DNA from: Roseburia sp. 1XD42-34
Lineage (GTDB): Bacteria > Bacillota > Bacilli > Bacillales > Amphibacillaceae
DNA length: 46,635 bases
Direction of reading: 5' to 3'
Assembly: GCF_009917385.1 (NCBI RefSeq)
Contig: NZ_QWLJ01000039.1
Coordinates: 1 to 46,635 of the forward strand
Within the stretch, counting starts at the first letter, position 1, and each line of letters opens with the position of its first letter. The notes under the pieces were generated by a model that saw only the letters and a list, made by a program, of their open reading frames with translations, was not told the origin of the DNA and ran no database searches. Of this stretch, positions 8,488 to 16,737 are shown in pieces. The position numbers and the translations under genes were made by a program.

Positions 8488-8859
8488 TGATCATCATCCT
8501 TTCTCACATTAACTTCAAATCTACTTTCAACTTTTATTTTATTTTGTAACCGCATACATTACGAGATTGTTTTTTTCCGTTACCAACGGTAAAAAGTAAA
8601 ACACAAGCTTCATAACATATTATTCATTGTCTAGTGAATAAAAAGCGATAGTTTCTATTTTTCTAACGCTCGCAACTAGTTTAAGCGAAACTTCAGTTAG
8701 GAGAATTTTTTTTCTAACCTTCTTAACTAAACGTTTGAAGGGATAATCGGGCAGTTAAGCAGCTGTTATTTCTTACTTTAACGTATTTGTTCCGCCTTTT
8801 AATTCGATGTGGAAGAAATAACAAAACAGAGACTATATTAAAACTTATTAAACGCGAAA
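8488..8859 (-). promoter_or_regulatory. Control region upstream of the PTS operon
   Basis: About 370 bases between the LicR-type regulator and the glycosidase start, where a regulated promoter is expected. Visible structure: a short palindrome at 8577-8592 (CCGTT-ACC-AACGG, also TTACC-AAC-GGTAA), a degraded stem-loop repeat at about 8681-8740, and a 10-bp inverted pair GTTATTTCTT (8765-8774) / AAGAAATAAC (8813-8822). Which of these, if any, binds the regulator is not known. Confidence 0.4.
8681..8740 (+). repeat. Probable degraded stem-loop repeat, copy E
   Basis: TTAAGCGAAACTTCAGTTAG followed by GAGAATTTT resembles the left half of the repeats at 18501 and 23197 (ATAAAG-GAA-CTTCA-TCAG-RGGAG-TTTT), but the right arm (TTCTAACC) is eroded. 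Weak match. Confidence 0.35.
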
Positions 8860-8893
8860 GGAGCAAAAGAATAGCTACCAAATCTTTTGCTCC
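8860..8893 (-). terminator. Hairpin after the LicR-type regulator gene
   Basis: Perfect 11-bp stem GGAGCAAAAGA (8860-8870) / TCTTTTGCTCC (8883-8893), 12-base loop, 12 bases past the regulator stop codon. The following T-run is weak on the minus strand. Confidence 0.65.
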
Positions 8894-8905
8894 CATTTTT
8901 GGACC

Positions 8906-10822
8906 TCATCTTTTTAACGTCTCTTTTATTTGCGCATATGTCTTACATTCTAGTATGTGAAAAACTTTTTGTTTATCATCCATTAATTGAACAAGAGATT
9001 GAAACATAGGCTGTAGGTCTTCTTTCTTGTCCTTGTTAACATTTAGTAATATTACTAACTGAACTATCTGGTCTCCCCAATGAATGGGTTTTTCTAACGT
9101 AAGTAGCGATAAGAATGTAGCATTTGTTCCCGGTTGTAGCGGATGAGGTACAGCTACTAAATTACCAAAGCTTGTAGGTGCATGCTGCTCTCTTTCTAAT
9201 ACAGATTGTGTATAACTTGTATCCGCTTGCCCTTTTTCTATTAAATGACTTGTTAAAAAACAAATCGCTGATTCTGGTGTCTGAAAGTTATATTGTAAAA
9301 AGGTATATTCTGGGGAAATATATTCGTTTATGTCTGTATTTTTATAATCTAGCATTTGTTCAATTTTTGAAACATCTATACTACCAAGAATAGCACTTAT
9401 GTGTATAACTGGTACTGGAAGCTTATTTTTAATTGGAATTGTACTAATTACAAAGTCCAAATTCTCCAGCTTATGTTGAGTTAAGTTGTAATACTCCGTT
9501 GTTCCAACAATATCAAGCTTCTTACCAAAAATATTCGTTAGCTTATGTAAAAGTAGCTGTGAACTTCCTAAACCTGTAGCACAAACGATTAAACATCGTT
9601 TCTTTTCACTGACAGAGCCCTTTGCTTTCTCTAAAGCTGCTTCGATATGAAGAGCAATGTAGCCGACTTCACATTCGTTGAATTGAATAGCAAATCGATC
9701 ATTTATTATATTTGCTCCAAACAGTGCTACTTCAAATGAAAGAGGGTAGTTCATTTTAATTTCTTCTAACATTGGATTACGGATGTTCATCTGGTAGTGC
9801 CATCGGCTAATAGCAGGTTTTAAGTGCAGACATAGGTTTCTCAAAAACTCTTTGTCTTCCGTTAAATTTAAACCATACTCTTTATCAACTAGCTGTATAA
9901 CTTCCTTTGCAAGGTGGTAAATCTCCTTATCCACAACAGTCCGAAGATCTAAGGAGTTATCTAAAGTAGAAGTCAACTTCGTCCCTTTTAAGTGAATAGT
10001 TAGATAAGCTATTTCTGTTTTTGGAAAAACGACTTCCAAACTGTGTTCAATTTCCGTTATTATGGTTGCTGCAACGTCATATTCTTTTTTACCTTTTATT
10101 ATGTGAAAGTCTTTTTGCACAAATTCTACTGTTTTATTTTCTAGTATCCGCCTATAAGCGATAGCAAGATGAATGATTAAATTTTCTAAACTTACGTCAG
10201 AAATCGCGATGTTATTTTTTCTTATGTTTTTAAGAATAGAATTCCTAATTAAATTCAGCTCTTGCGGCATCAAAATATTCACCCATTGTTCCCTTATGAG
10301 CAATGGCTGTTGATTAAAAATATATTCCGAAATACAAAAGCGAATCAATATTTCTTCTCCAGACACTTTCATTCCATAATTGGGTTTGTGTTCAATTGAT
10401 AAACCATAATGCTGTAAAATTTCACGAACAATTTTCAAATCACTTTGTAAAGTAGATCTACTGATGAATAATTCTGCAAGTAAATCTTCTATTTTTATAT
10501 ATTCCGTACACAGTAATAACTTTTCTATTATGTAGTTGATCCTTTCCCCTGATTCAACTGGAATCATAGAATAAGCTTTATTTGCATAATCATGGAACAA
10601 TTGATTAATATCTTCTCTGTTTTTCACCTTTAAAACATATCCCCTACCACGAACGGGCTCAATATAAATATTGTAATCCTGTAACAGTGAATTCAATCCC
10701 TTTATGTTCGTTCTTATCGTCTTCGAACTTACATTGATTTCAGCAGCAAGTTGAGCACTTGTTAAGAATTCATCTTCTGCACTATCAAGCAACTTTATTA
10801 TGGCATACTGTCGAGAATTCAT
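8906..10822 (-). CDS. licR: LicR-type PTS-controlled transcription activator (HTH-HTH-PRD-PRD-IIB-IIA)
   Basis: Multidomain regulator whose activity is set by phosphorylation from the PTS. It has 638 residues, against 641 for B. subtilis LicR. Order: DeoR-type HTH (~1-65), Mga-type HTH (~90-160), PRD1 with His218 and His277, PRD2 with His333 and His392, IIB-like domain with Cys414 in CATGLGSS, IIA-like domain with His560 in AVPHPLQPG. All expected phosphorylation residues are present, so the regulator seems intact although its target operon is damaged. It is transcribed in the same direction as the PTS operon, 420 bases upstream. In LicR, IIB/PRD phosphorylation by the substrate-specific IIB represses and HPr phosphorylation activates; the same logic is inferred here. 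Confidence 0.88.
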   Translation of the reverse strand: MNSRQYAIIKLLDSAEDEFLTSAQLAAEINVSSKTIRTNIKGLNSLLQDYNIYIEPVRGRGYVLKVKNREDINQLFHDYANKAYSMIPVESGERINYIIEKLLLCTEYIKIEDLLAELFISRSTLQSDLKIVREILQHYGLSIEHKPNYGMKVSGEEILIRFCISEYIFNQQPLLIREQWVNILMPQELNLIRNSILKNIRKNNIAISDVSLENLIIHLAIAYRRILENKTVEFVQKDFHIIKGKKEYDVAATIITEIEHSLEVVFPKTEIAYLTIHLKGTKLTSTLDNSLDLRTVVDKEIYHLAKEVIQLVDKEYGLNLTEDKEFLRNLCLHLKPAISRWHYQMNIRNPMLEEIKMNYPLSFEVALFGANIINDRFAIQFNECEVGYIALHIEAALEKAKGSVSEKKRCLIVCATGLGSSQLLLHKLTNIFGKKLDIVGTTEYYNLTQHKLENLDFVISTIPIKNKLPVPVIHISAILGSIDVSKIEQMLDYKNTDINEYISPEYTFLQYNFQTPESAICFLTSHLIEKGQADTSYTQSVLEREQHAPTSFGNLVAVPHPLQPGTNATFLSLLTLEKPIHWGDQIVQLVILLNVNKDKKEDLQPMFQSLVQLMDDKQKVFHILECKTYAQIKETLKR

Positions 10823-11034
10823 AAGCCCACCTCAATCATATATAATATAGATCTTTAATGTTAATTATAACATGTACAAATATGAAGATTTGTATATACA
10901 TTCACAATTAAATTTTAACGTATATACAACAAAAAATGAGTGCATATAAAAGTTATTAAGAAATGAGACAGTGCTATTAAAAAATTACGAACTCTACAAA
11001 ACCTTAGCATTGATCGGTTCTTTCGAGTATGCGT
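10823..11034. other. Intergenic region before the LicR-type gene
   Basis: About 210 AT-rich bases between argR and the LicR-type gene. The regulator's own promoter is expected here (a TATAAT lies near 10865 on the minus strand), but no clear -35 can be assigned. Confidence 0.35.
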
Positions 11035-11511
11035 TTAAGTTGTATTTTTATTCCAGATAGTCATACACTTCTTTTTTACTTCATCTGCTTCCGATTTAGT
11101 TCGACACAGTAATAAACAGTTGTCATCGCCACTAATGACGCCTACTACCGATTTCCAATTCAAAGATTCCATCAAATAACCGATTGGTTTTGCATTCCCA
11201 GGTTCTGTCTTAATAATGACAAAGACTCCCGTTACTTCAATGGATTGAATAGCCTCAGAGTAAAACTGTTGTAGCTGTTTAATCGGGAGGTCGGGATTTT
11301 CCACCTTTACATGATTGGATAAACTGTACCTTTCTACTCCATCTGGTGAATATTCTTTTCTTATTTGCATCTCTTGGATATCTCTAGAAATAGTTGTTGG
11401 GGTAACGTTATACCCGCAATCCTTTAATAATTTCCATAAATCTTTTTGGGTACGGACTTCATTTATCCGTAGAAGTTCACGAATTTTTTCTTGGCGGTCC
11501 TGTTTACTCAT
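11035..11511 (-). CDS. argR: ArgR/AhrC-family arginine regulator
   Basis: Arginine-responsive DNA-binding protein; in Bacillus relatives it represses biosynthesis and activates catabolic arc and roc operons. An upstream ATG at 11583 is in frame, but GGGAGGAATTCTTTATG places the start at 11511, giving 158 residues, the family norm. The N-terminal winged helix includes TPTTISRDIQEMQI (~38-51). The C-terminal hexamer domain includes VTGVFVIIKTEPGNA (~92-106) and GVISGDDNCLLLCRT (~124-138); the GD-D pattern is the arginine-binding site. It is the last gene of the arc operon, about 85 bases after arcC. It may be an operon-specific paralogue rather than the genome's main ArgR. Confidence 0.92.
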   Translation of the reverse strand: MSKQDRQEKIRELLRINEVRTQKDLWKLLKDCGYNVTPTTISRDIQEMQIRKEYSPDGVERYSLSNHVKVENPDLPIKQLQQFYSEAIQSIEVTGVFVIIKTEPGNAKPIGYLMESLNWKSVVGVISGDDNCLLLCRTKSEADEVKKKCMTIWNKNTT

Positions 11512-11595
11512 AAAGAATTCCTCCCGGTCCAAATAAAAGAAGAATCCATTTTTGAAAACATGAACCCTCCTTATTAAATGCAAGACTCCTTATAT

Positions 11596-12540
11596 TTAAT
11601 GATTTTTAATCACTGTTCCTGCATTTTCGTTAACAGCCTCCACAGCTTTATCCAAGGAAGTAATAATACATTTTCTACCAGGTTTCGATTCTACAAATGC
11701 AATTGCAGCCTCTACTTTTGGCAACATACTTCCAGCAGAAAATTGACCTTCTTCTGCGTAATTTCTTAATTCTTCTGTAGTCACCTGTTCTAGTGCTTTT
11801 TGGTTAGCCGCTTGATAATTAACATATACGTGTTCTACCTCAGTTAAAATAACAAGCTTGTCTGCTTGGATAAGCTCAGCTAGTTTTTCAGAGGCAAAAT
11901 CTTTATCAATCACAGCTTCTACGCCCAAAATTTTGTTATCCTGTCGATAAACTGGAATTCCACCGCCACCAGTACTGACTACTACCATTCCCTTATCTAC
12001 TAATGATTTAATAACTTCATGTTCCAGAATTTTTACCGGCTTCGGTGATGGGACAACTCTTCTCCAACCTCTTCCAGCATCTTCCTTGAATGTAACACCG
12101 TTTTTCTCCATTTGTTCTTTTGCTTCCTTTTCCGAATAGAAAGGACCGATTGGCTTTGATGGATTATTAAAAGCTTTATCATCTGGGTTAACTTCTACCC
12201 TAGTTATAATTGAAGCAACTTGCTTATCTAAGCTTTCCTTATGCAGTTGATCATTGATCGCATTTTCCAACCAATAACCAATCATTCCTTGACTCATCGC
12301 TCCACATGTATCTAAAGGCATAGCAGGGGTTTGTTCACTATGCGATTGAATTTGCTGTAATAAAATATTACCAACTTGAGGACCGTTCCCGTGCGTAATA
12401 GCTACTTGATATCCTTGTTTAATAATTTCAATCAATTGTTTTGCCGTATGGTTTAATGCTTGCTGTTGTGCTTCGTCTGTAGCACTACCAGATTGGATCG
12501 CATTTCCCCCTAGAGCAATAACTATTCGTTCATTTCCCAT
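11596..12540 (-). CDS. arcC: Carbamate kinase (arginine deiminase pathway)
   Basis: Converts carbamoyl phosphate and ADP to ATP, carbon dioxide and ammonia, the energy-yielding step of the ADI route. It has 314 residues. Motifs: VIALGGNAIQSG (~6-17), THGNGPQVGN (~50-59), GAMSQGMIGYWLENA (~80-94), STGGGGIPV (~193-201), DKDFASEKLA (~216-225) and SAGSMLPKVEAAI (~271-283). It lies 19 bases after arcD. A second carbamate kinase is encoded at 28552 in a different operon; the two share these motifs but differ widely between them. Confidence 0.95.
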   Translation of the reverse strand: MGNERIVIALGGNAIQSGSATDEAQQQALNHTAKQLIEIIKQGYQVAITHGNGPQVGNILLQQIQSHSEQTPAMPLDTCGAMSQGMIGYWLENAINDQLHKESLDKQVASIITRVEVNPDDKAFNNPSKPIGPFYSEKEAKEQMEKNGVTFKEDAGRGWRRVVPSPKPVKILEHEVIKSLVDKGMVVVSTGGGGIPVYRQDNKILGVEAVIDKDFASEKLAELIQADKLVILTEVEHVYVNYQAANQKALEQVTTEELRNYAEEGQFSAGSMLPKVEAAIAFVESKPGRKCIITSLDKAVEAVNENAGTVIKNH

Positions 12541-12559
12541 TCTTTCGCTTCCTTTCTTG

Positions 12560-13987
12560 TTAAATGGTTATCCTTCCAGTAATTAGCCCACCTATAGCAG
12601 TTACTGCTAAGACAACAAACAAAACCATTAGCGCTTTTTCTATAGCGGTATCCTTTCTTTGAATATCGTTTTCTTTTAATGCCCATTTATAAAGGATAAT
12701 CCCGGGCGCATATAACAGCATGGTTAAGAGCAGATAATCAATACCGGCTGCATATACAAGCCATATTGCATAAATGCTGGCAATAAGACCGATTACTTTT
12801 TCCTTCGTACGCTTCTCTCCTGATTGATACGCTTCTCCTGTCATGGTTAGTTTCACTTGATATAGCGCAGAGAGCAGATACGGAATTAAAATAGCTGAGG
12901 ATGCTAAAGAAAACATAAAGTTATATGCGGCCTCTGAAAATAATAACGTAATTAGAAATAACTGGATCAACCCATTGGTTAAATATAATGAGTTAACTGG
13001 AGCCTTATTCTTATTCTCTTTCGCTAACCATTTTGGAAACACCTTATCTTTTGCTGTGACATAAGGTAACTCTGCAGCAAACATCGTCCAGCCAAGCCAT
13101 GCTCCTAAAACCGAGATGATCAGACCAAAGTTAATAACGATCGCTCCCCATTTCCCGACAATTGCTTCCAATACATAGGCCATCGCAGGATTCGGCAGAT
13201 CAGCCAATTCCTCTCTTGACATGATTCCTAGAGATAATAAAGAGATTAAAATATAAATTAGAAGCACACTAACTAAGCCTATAATTGTAGCTTTCCCGAC
13301 ATCAGAACGATTTTTAGCTCTTCCCGACATAACTACCGCGCCTTCAATACCAATGAATACCCATAAAGTGACTAGCATCATACTTCTAACTTGTTCACCA
13401 ACAGATGCCCAAGTAAAACCTTCTCCTCCCCAAAAATCAAATGTAAAGGTATCCCATTTGAACGCAATGATCGCTACAATAATAAACAGGAAAATCGGAA
13501 TGACTTTTGCAATCGTTGCTACTGTGTTAATAAGTGCAGCAGAATTGACTCCACGTAACACAAGGTAATGAACCAACCATAAGACGACAGATGCCCCAAT
13601 AATACTAGCGACATTTTGCCCCCCTTCAAAAACGGGGATGAAGTAGCCAATGGATGAAAATACTAATGTAGCATAAGCAACATTTCCTAAAAATGCAGAT
13701 AACCAATAGCCCCACGCACTATTAAATCCTAAAAATGTTCCAAATCCGGCCTTAGCATAGCTATATATACCGCTATCCAACTCAGGTTTTCTGCTCGTTA
13801 AATTTTGAAACACAAAGGCAAGCGCAATAATCCCAATTCCTGTAATTATCCAACCGATAATGGCAGCTCCGGCATTTGACCCAAGTGCAATATCACCCGC
13901 TAAGTTAAACGCTCCTCCACCAACCATGGAACCGACAACAAGAGCGATCAGTGCGACTAAACCCAGTTTTTTTTCTTCTTCACCCAA
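12560..13987 (-). CDS. arcD: Arginine/ornithine antiporter ArcD (APC family)
   Basis: Membrane exchanger that imports arginine and exports ornithine, so the ADI route runs without net transport cost. It has 475 residues and 12-13 hydrophobic segments; the first holds ALVVGSMVGGGAFNLAGDI, the substrate-binding glycine motif of the basic amino acid antiporters. Start is TTG at 13985-13987, ten bases behind GGAGG; an ATG closer to the ribosome binding site is out of frame and stops after four codons. It sits between arcB and arcC, the usual place. Confidence 0.93.
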   Translation of the reverse strand: MGEEEKKLGLVALIALVVGSMVGGGAFNLAGDIALGSNAGAAIIGWIITGIGIIALAFVFQNLTSRKPELDSGIYSYAKAGFGTFLGFNSAWGYWLSAFLGNVAYATLVFSSIGYFIPVFEGGQNVASIIGASVVLWLVHYLVLRGVNSAALINTVATIAKVIPIFLFIIVAIIAFKWDTFTFDFWGGEGFTWASVGEQVRSMMLVTLWVFIGIEGAVVMSGRAKNRSDVGKATIIGLVSVLLIYILISLLSLGIMSREELADLPNPAMAYVLEAIVGKWGAIVINFGLIISVLGAWLGWTMFAAELPYVTAKDKVFPKWLAKENKNKAPVNSLYLTNGLIQLFLITLLFSEAAYNFMFSLASSAILIPYLLSALYQVKLTMTGEAYQSGEKRTKEKVIGLIASIYAIWLVYAAGIDYLLLTMLLYAPGIILYKWALKENDIQRKDTAIEKALMVLFVVLAVTAIGGLITGRITI

Positions 13988-14035
13988 TTTTCATACACCT
14001 CCTTTTGATAAAGCAGGGGGTAAGCCCTTCCATAA

Positions 14036-15052
14036 TTAGCTGTTTACACTGCCATTGGTTGCTGCCATCACCGCTTTAATTGTATGCAACCGATTTTCTG
14101 CCTCATCAAAGACAAATGAGTTGTCACTTTGAAAAACTTCATCCGTAACTTCCATTTCTTTAAGACCAAACTTTTCATAAACATCTCGTCCTACTTCTGT
14201 CTCTAAATCATGAAAGCTTGGCAGACAATGGAGAAACATGACATCTTTATTACCTGTTTTCTCAAGCATTTCTTTATTAACTTGGTATGGATAAAGTAAA
14301 TCAATTCGTTCTTTAAATTTATCCTCTTCTCCCATAGAAACCCAAACATCTGTATAGATCACTTCTGCTCCGGAAACGGCTTCATCAATATCAGCAGTAA
14401 TCGTAATTTTTGCGCCAGAATCTTTAGCCACTTCCTCCGCATAATTGACTACATCTTGATCAGGGAATAATACTTCTGGAGAACAAATACGAATATCCAT
14501 TCCTACTTTTGCCCCACCGATTAGTAAGCTGTTGCCCATATTATTTCGTCCATCCCCAACATAAACGAACTTAACCCCTTTTAAATGTCCAATATGTTCT
14601 TTAACAGTTAAAAAGTCAGCAAGAATTTGGGTCGGATGAAATTCATTCGTTAACCCGTTCCAAACTGGTACACCTGAATGTTTAGCTAAACCATCTACAG
14701 TTTCCTGATCAAATCCACGGAATTCAATACCATCAAACATTCTCCCCAATACAATTGCCGTATCACGAACGGACTCTTTCTTACCGAACTGAATGTCATT
14801 TTTTCCGAGATACTCTGGATGCGCTCCTAAATCAATACAAGCAACAGTGAAAGCACATCGCGTTCTAGTTGACGGTTTTTCAAATAACAAGGCAATATTC
14901 TGCCCTTTCATATAGTGATGGGGAATGCCTGCCTTTTTCTTTTCTTTTAAGTCGGCAGCTAAATCAAGCAAATAATTTATTTCGTCTTCTGTAAAATCTT
15001 TTAACGTCAAAAAATGTCTGCCTGTTAATTGATTCGTTAGTTTTTTTCCCAT
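14036..15052 (-). CDS. arcB: Catabolic ornithine carbamoyltransferase
   Basis: Cleaves citrulline with phosphate to ornithine and carbamoyl phosphate. It has 338 residues. The carbamoyl-phosphate loop is EKPSTRTRCAF (~54-64), the second site HPTQILAD (~139-146), and the ornithine-binding and catalytic HCLPSFHD (~275-282). Position between arcA and arcD marks it as the catabolic enzyme rather than ArgF, although sequence alone would not separate them safely. GGAGGAAGGAA precedes the ATG. About 190 bases, with no gene, separate it from arcA. Confidence 0.95.
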   Translation of the reverse strand: MGKKLTNQLTGRHFLTLKDFTEDEINYLLDLAADLKEKKKAGIPHHYMKGQNIALLFEKPSTRTRCAFTVACIDLGAHPEYLGKNDIQFGKKESVRDTAIVLGRMFDGIEFRGFDQETVDGLAKHSGVPVWNGLTNEFHPTQILADFLTVKEHIGHLKGVKFVYVGDGRNNMGNSLLIGGAKVGMDIRICSPEVLFPDQDVVNYAEEVAKDSGAKITITADIDEAVSGAEVIYTDVWVSMGEEDKFKERIDLLYPYQVNKEMLEKTGNKDVMFLHCLPSFHDLETEVGRDVYEKFGLKEMEVTDEVFQSDNSFVFDEAENRLHTIKAVMAATNGSVNS

Positions 15053-15244
15053 TTCCTTCCTCCTAAAATTTATTTTTCATTAGAATAAGGGAATATTGAT
15101 TTGCTCATAGTTTTATATTTAAAAAACGATCTAGGTGGCTTCCTTGTGGCAGTTGCGTGATTTTTTAAATAGGTCAGTGTATGCCATGTGTACTGAGACT
15201 ATAAAGTCACTTGACGCACATTATTGTCAGCCTTTGGAATATCC

Positions 15245-16474
15245 TTATATATCTTTTCTTGACAATGGCATACTCATACAGCGAGGACCGCCACGACCTC
15301 TGGATAATTCGGAGCTAATGACTTCAATTACTTCAATACCATGTTCACGAAGTATTTTATTGGACACATAGTTGCGGTCATATGTGACAACAACGCCAGG
15401 AGCGATTGCTAATGTGTTAGACCCATCATTCCATTGTTCTCTAGGTGCAGCAATAACATCTCCACCTCCACATGGGATTAAAGCTACATCCTTTAACCCT
15501 AATACTTCTTTTAGTGTTTCCAACAAATTCGTTTTATGCGTAATTTTTACGGTATCTTCTTCTTTTCCTTTTTCCAGAATATAGATGTCCATTTGTCCGT
15601 CTTTATTCTGTATTTCTGGATGGATGGTGAACTTATCGAAATCAACCATTGTAAATACAGTATCTAAATGCATAAACGCTCTTGATTTTGGAATTTCCAC
15701 AGCAACAACACGTTTTATTTCTGCCTGTCGTTTAAAAATACTAATCGCGAGTTGCTCTATTGCCTTTGCTGCTGTCCTTGCACTTATTCCTACTGCAATT
15801 GTATCTTTACTTAAAACCAACTCATCGCCACCTTCTATCGGACACGGATAATCTCGATCTAACCAAACCGGTATATCAGACTCCGCATATCTTGGATGAT
15901 GTCGGATGATATAACTCATAAATAGAGATTCTCGCTTCCTGGCAACTTCCCTCATTGGATTAATGGTTAACCCAGTCCCTATGGTTGCTGCTGGATCACG
16001 AGTGAAATAAAGGTTAGGCATTGGATCTAAATAAAATGGATAATGATTATCTAACATTTCATAAAGATGCTTCTTTTTCTCCAACGGTATTTCTGATTTT
16101 CTTACACCTGCCATCACTTTCTTTACCATCTCTTCTGTATCAAAGGACAGCAAAAAGTCAGCTATCTTTTGAGAACTTGCACCTTGGATATTGGATTCCT
16201 TTAATATATCCATCACAAATTGATTTTTTAACTTTTCTGTATGAAGCGCTTCGGTCATTAAATTCGATAAATATAATACTTCAATTCCTCTATTTCGTAA
16301 CGTCGAGGCAAAATAATCATGCTCTCTTTGAATCATTGGTAAATGTGGAATATCGTCGAATAACAAATGTCCTAAATAATCAGGGGTTAAATTCTCTACT
16401 TCTTTACCTGGACGGTGCAACAGCACGGATTGTAGCTCGCCAATTTCCGACTTAATATATAATGGTTGCTTCAC
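15245..16474 (-). CDS. arcA: Arginine deiminase
   Basis: Hydrolyses arginine to citrulline and ammonia, first step of the ADI pathway. It has 409 residues. Catalytic landmarks: FTRDPAATIG (~161), HLDTVFTMVD (~268) with the catalytic His, and the nucleophile Cys399 in GGPRCMSMPLSR close to the C-terminus. The start is GTG at 16472-16474, seven bases behind AGGAGG. First gene of arcABDC-argR. The upstream region holds ARG-box-like sequences, which fits activation by ArgR. Confidence 0.96.
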   Translation of the reverse strand: MKQPLYIKSEIGELQSVLLHRPGKEVENLTPDYLGHLLFDDIPHLPMIQREHDYFASTLRNRGIEVLYLSNLMTEALHTEKLKNQFVMDILKESNIQGASSQKIADFLLSFDTEEMVKKVMAGVRKSEIPLEKKKHLYEMLDNHYPFYLDPMPNLYFTRDPAATIGTGLTINPMREVARKRESLFMSYIIRHHPRYAESDIPVWLDRDYPCPIEGGDELVLSKDTIAVGISARTAAKAIEQLAISIFKRQAEIKRVVAVEIPKSRAFMHLDTVFTMVDFDKFTIHPEIQNKDGQMDIYILEKGKEEDTVKITHKTNLLETLKEVLGLKDVALIPCGGGDVIAAPREQWNDGSNTLAIAPGVVVTYDRNYVSNKILREHGIEVIEVISSELSRGRGGPRCMSMPLSRKDI

Positions 16475-16573
16475 TTAAATACCTCCTCCTGTTATAAAAA
16501 AACTATTTTCCATTACGAATTTCTAAACTTCATTGTTCTTATTGGTGTTAGTATAAACAGATAACAAACAGCT

Positions 16574-16645
16574 ATTCATAACTTCATATTCTGTTTGCTA
16601 AATATTACACGATTATTTTCAGCTGCTTTTTCGCTTTTATTCATA
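16574..16645 (-). promoter_or_regulatory. ARG-box-like sequences upstream of arcA
   Basis: On the minus strand, TATGAATAAAAGCGAAA (16645 down to 16629) matches the Bacillus ARG box (CATGAATAAAAATKCAAK) over its ATGAATAAAA core. A second region at 16590-16574 reads AATATGAAGTTATGAAT, with two ATGAA half-sites. They lie about 100-170 bases before the arcA GTG, in a place fit for activation by ArgR. The match is by eye. Confidence 0.45.
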
Positions 16646-16676
16646 AATTATTACTTCTATTTACAAATTTAGACAC

Positions 16677-16717
16677 AAAAAAACCGCCTTATTGGTGCTT
16701 CTTTAGCACATAAGGCG
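16677..16717 (-). terminator. Rho-independent terminator of argS
   Basis: Stem CGCCTTA (16685-16691) / TAAGGCG (16711-16717), extended by GGTGC / GCAC inside, followed on the minus strand by seven T (16683-16677). It lies about 20 bases past the argS stop, so argS and arcA are separate transcripts. Confidence 0.85.
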
Positions 16718-16737
16718 ACTTCTTAAGCTTTTCCATG

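Noticed and set aside
14036..15052. Anabolic ornithine carbamoyltransferase or a transcarbamylase of the ureide pathway (YgeW type)
   Set aside because: Location between arcA and arcD and the HCLPSFHD ornithine motif fit the catabolic ArcB.
16592..16609. Crp/Fnr (ArcR) site before arcA
   Set aside because: TGT-N12-ACA spacing is present, but the half-sites (TGTTT / ATTACA) are too far from TGTGA/TCACA to claim, and no arcR gene follows the operon.
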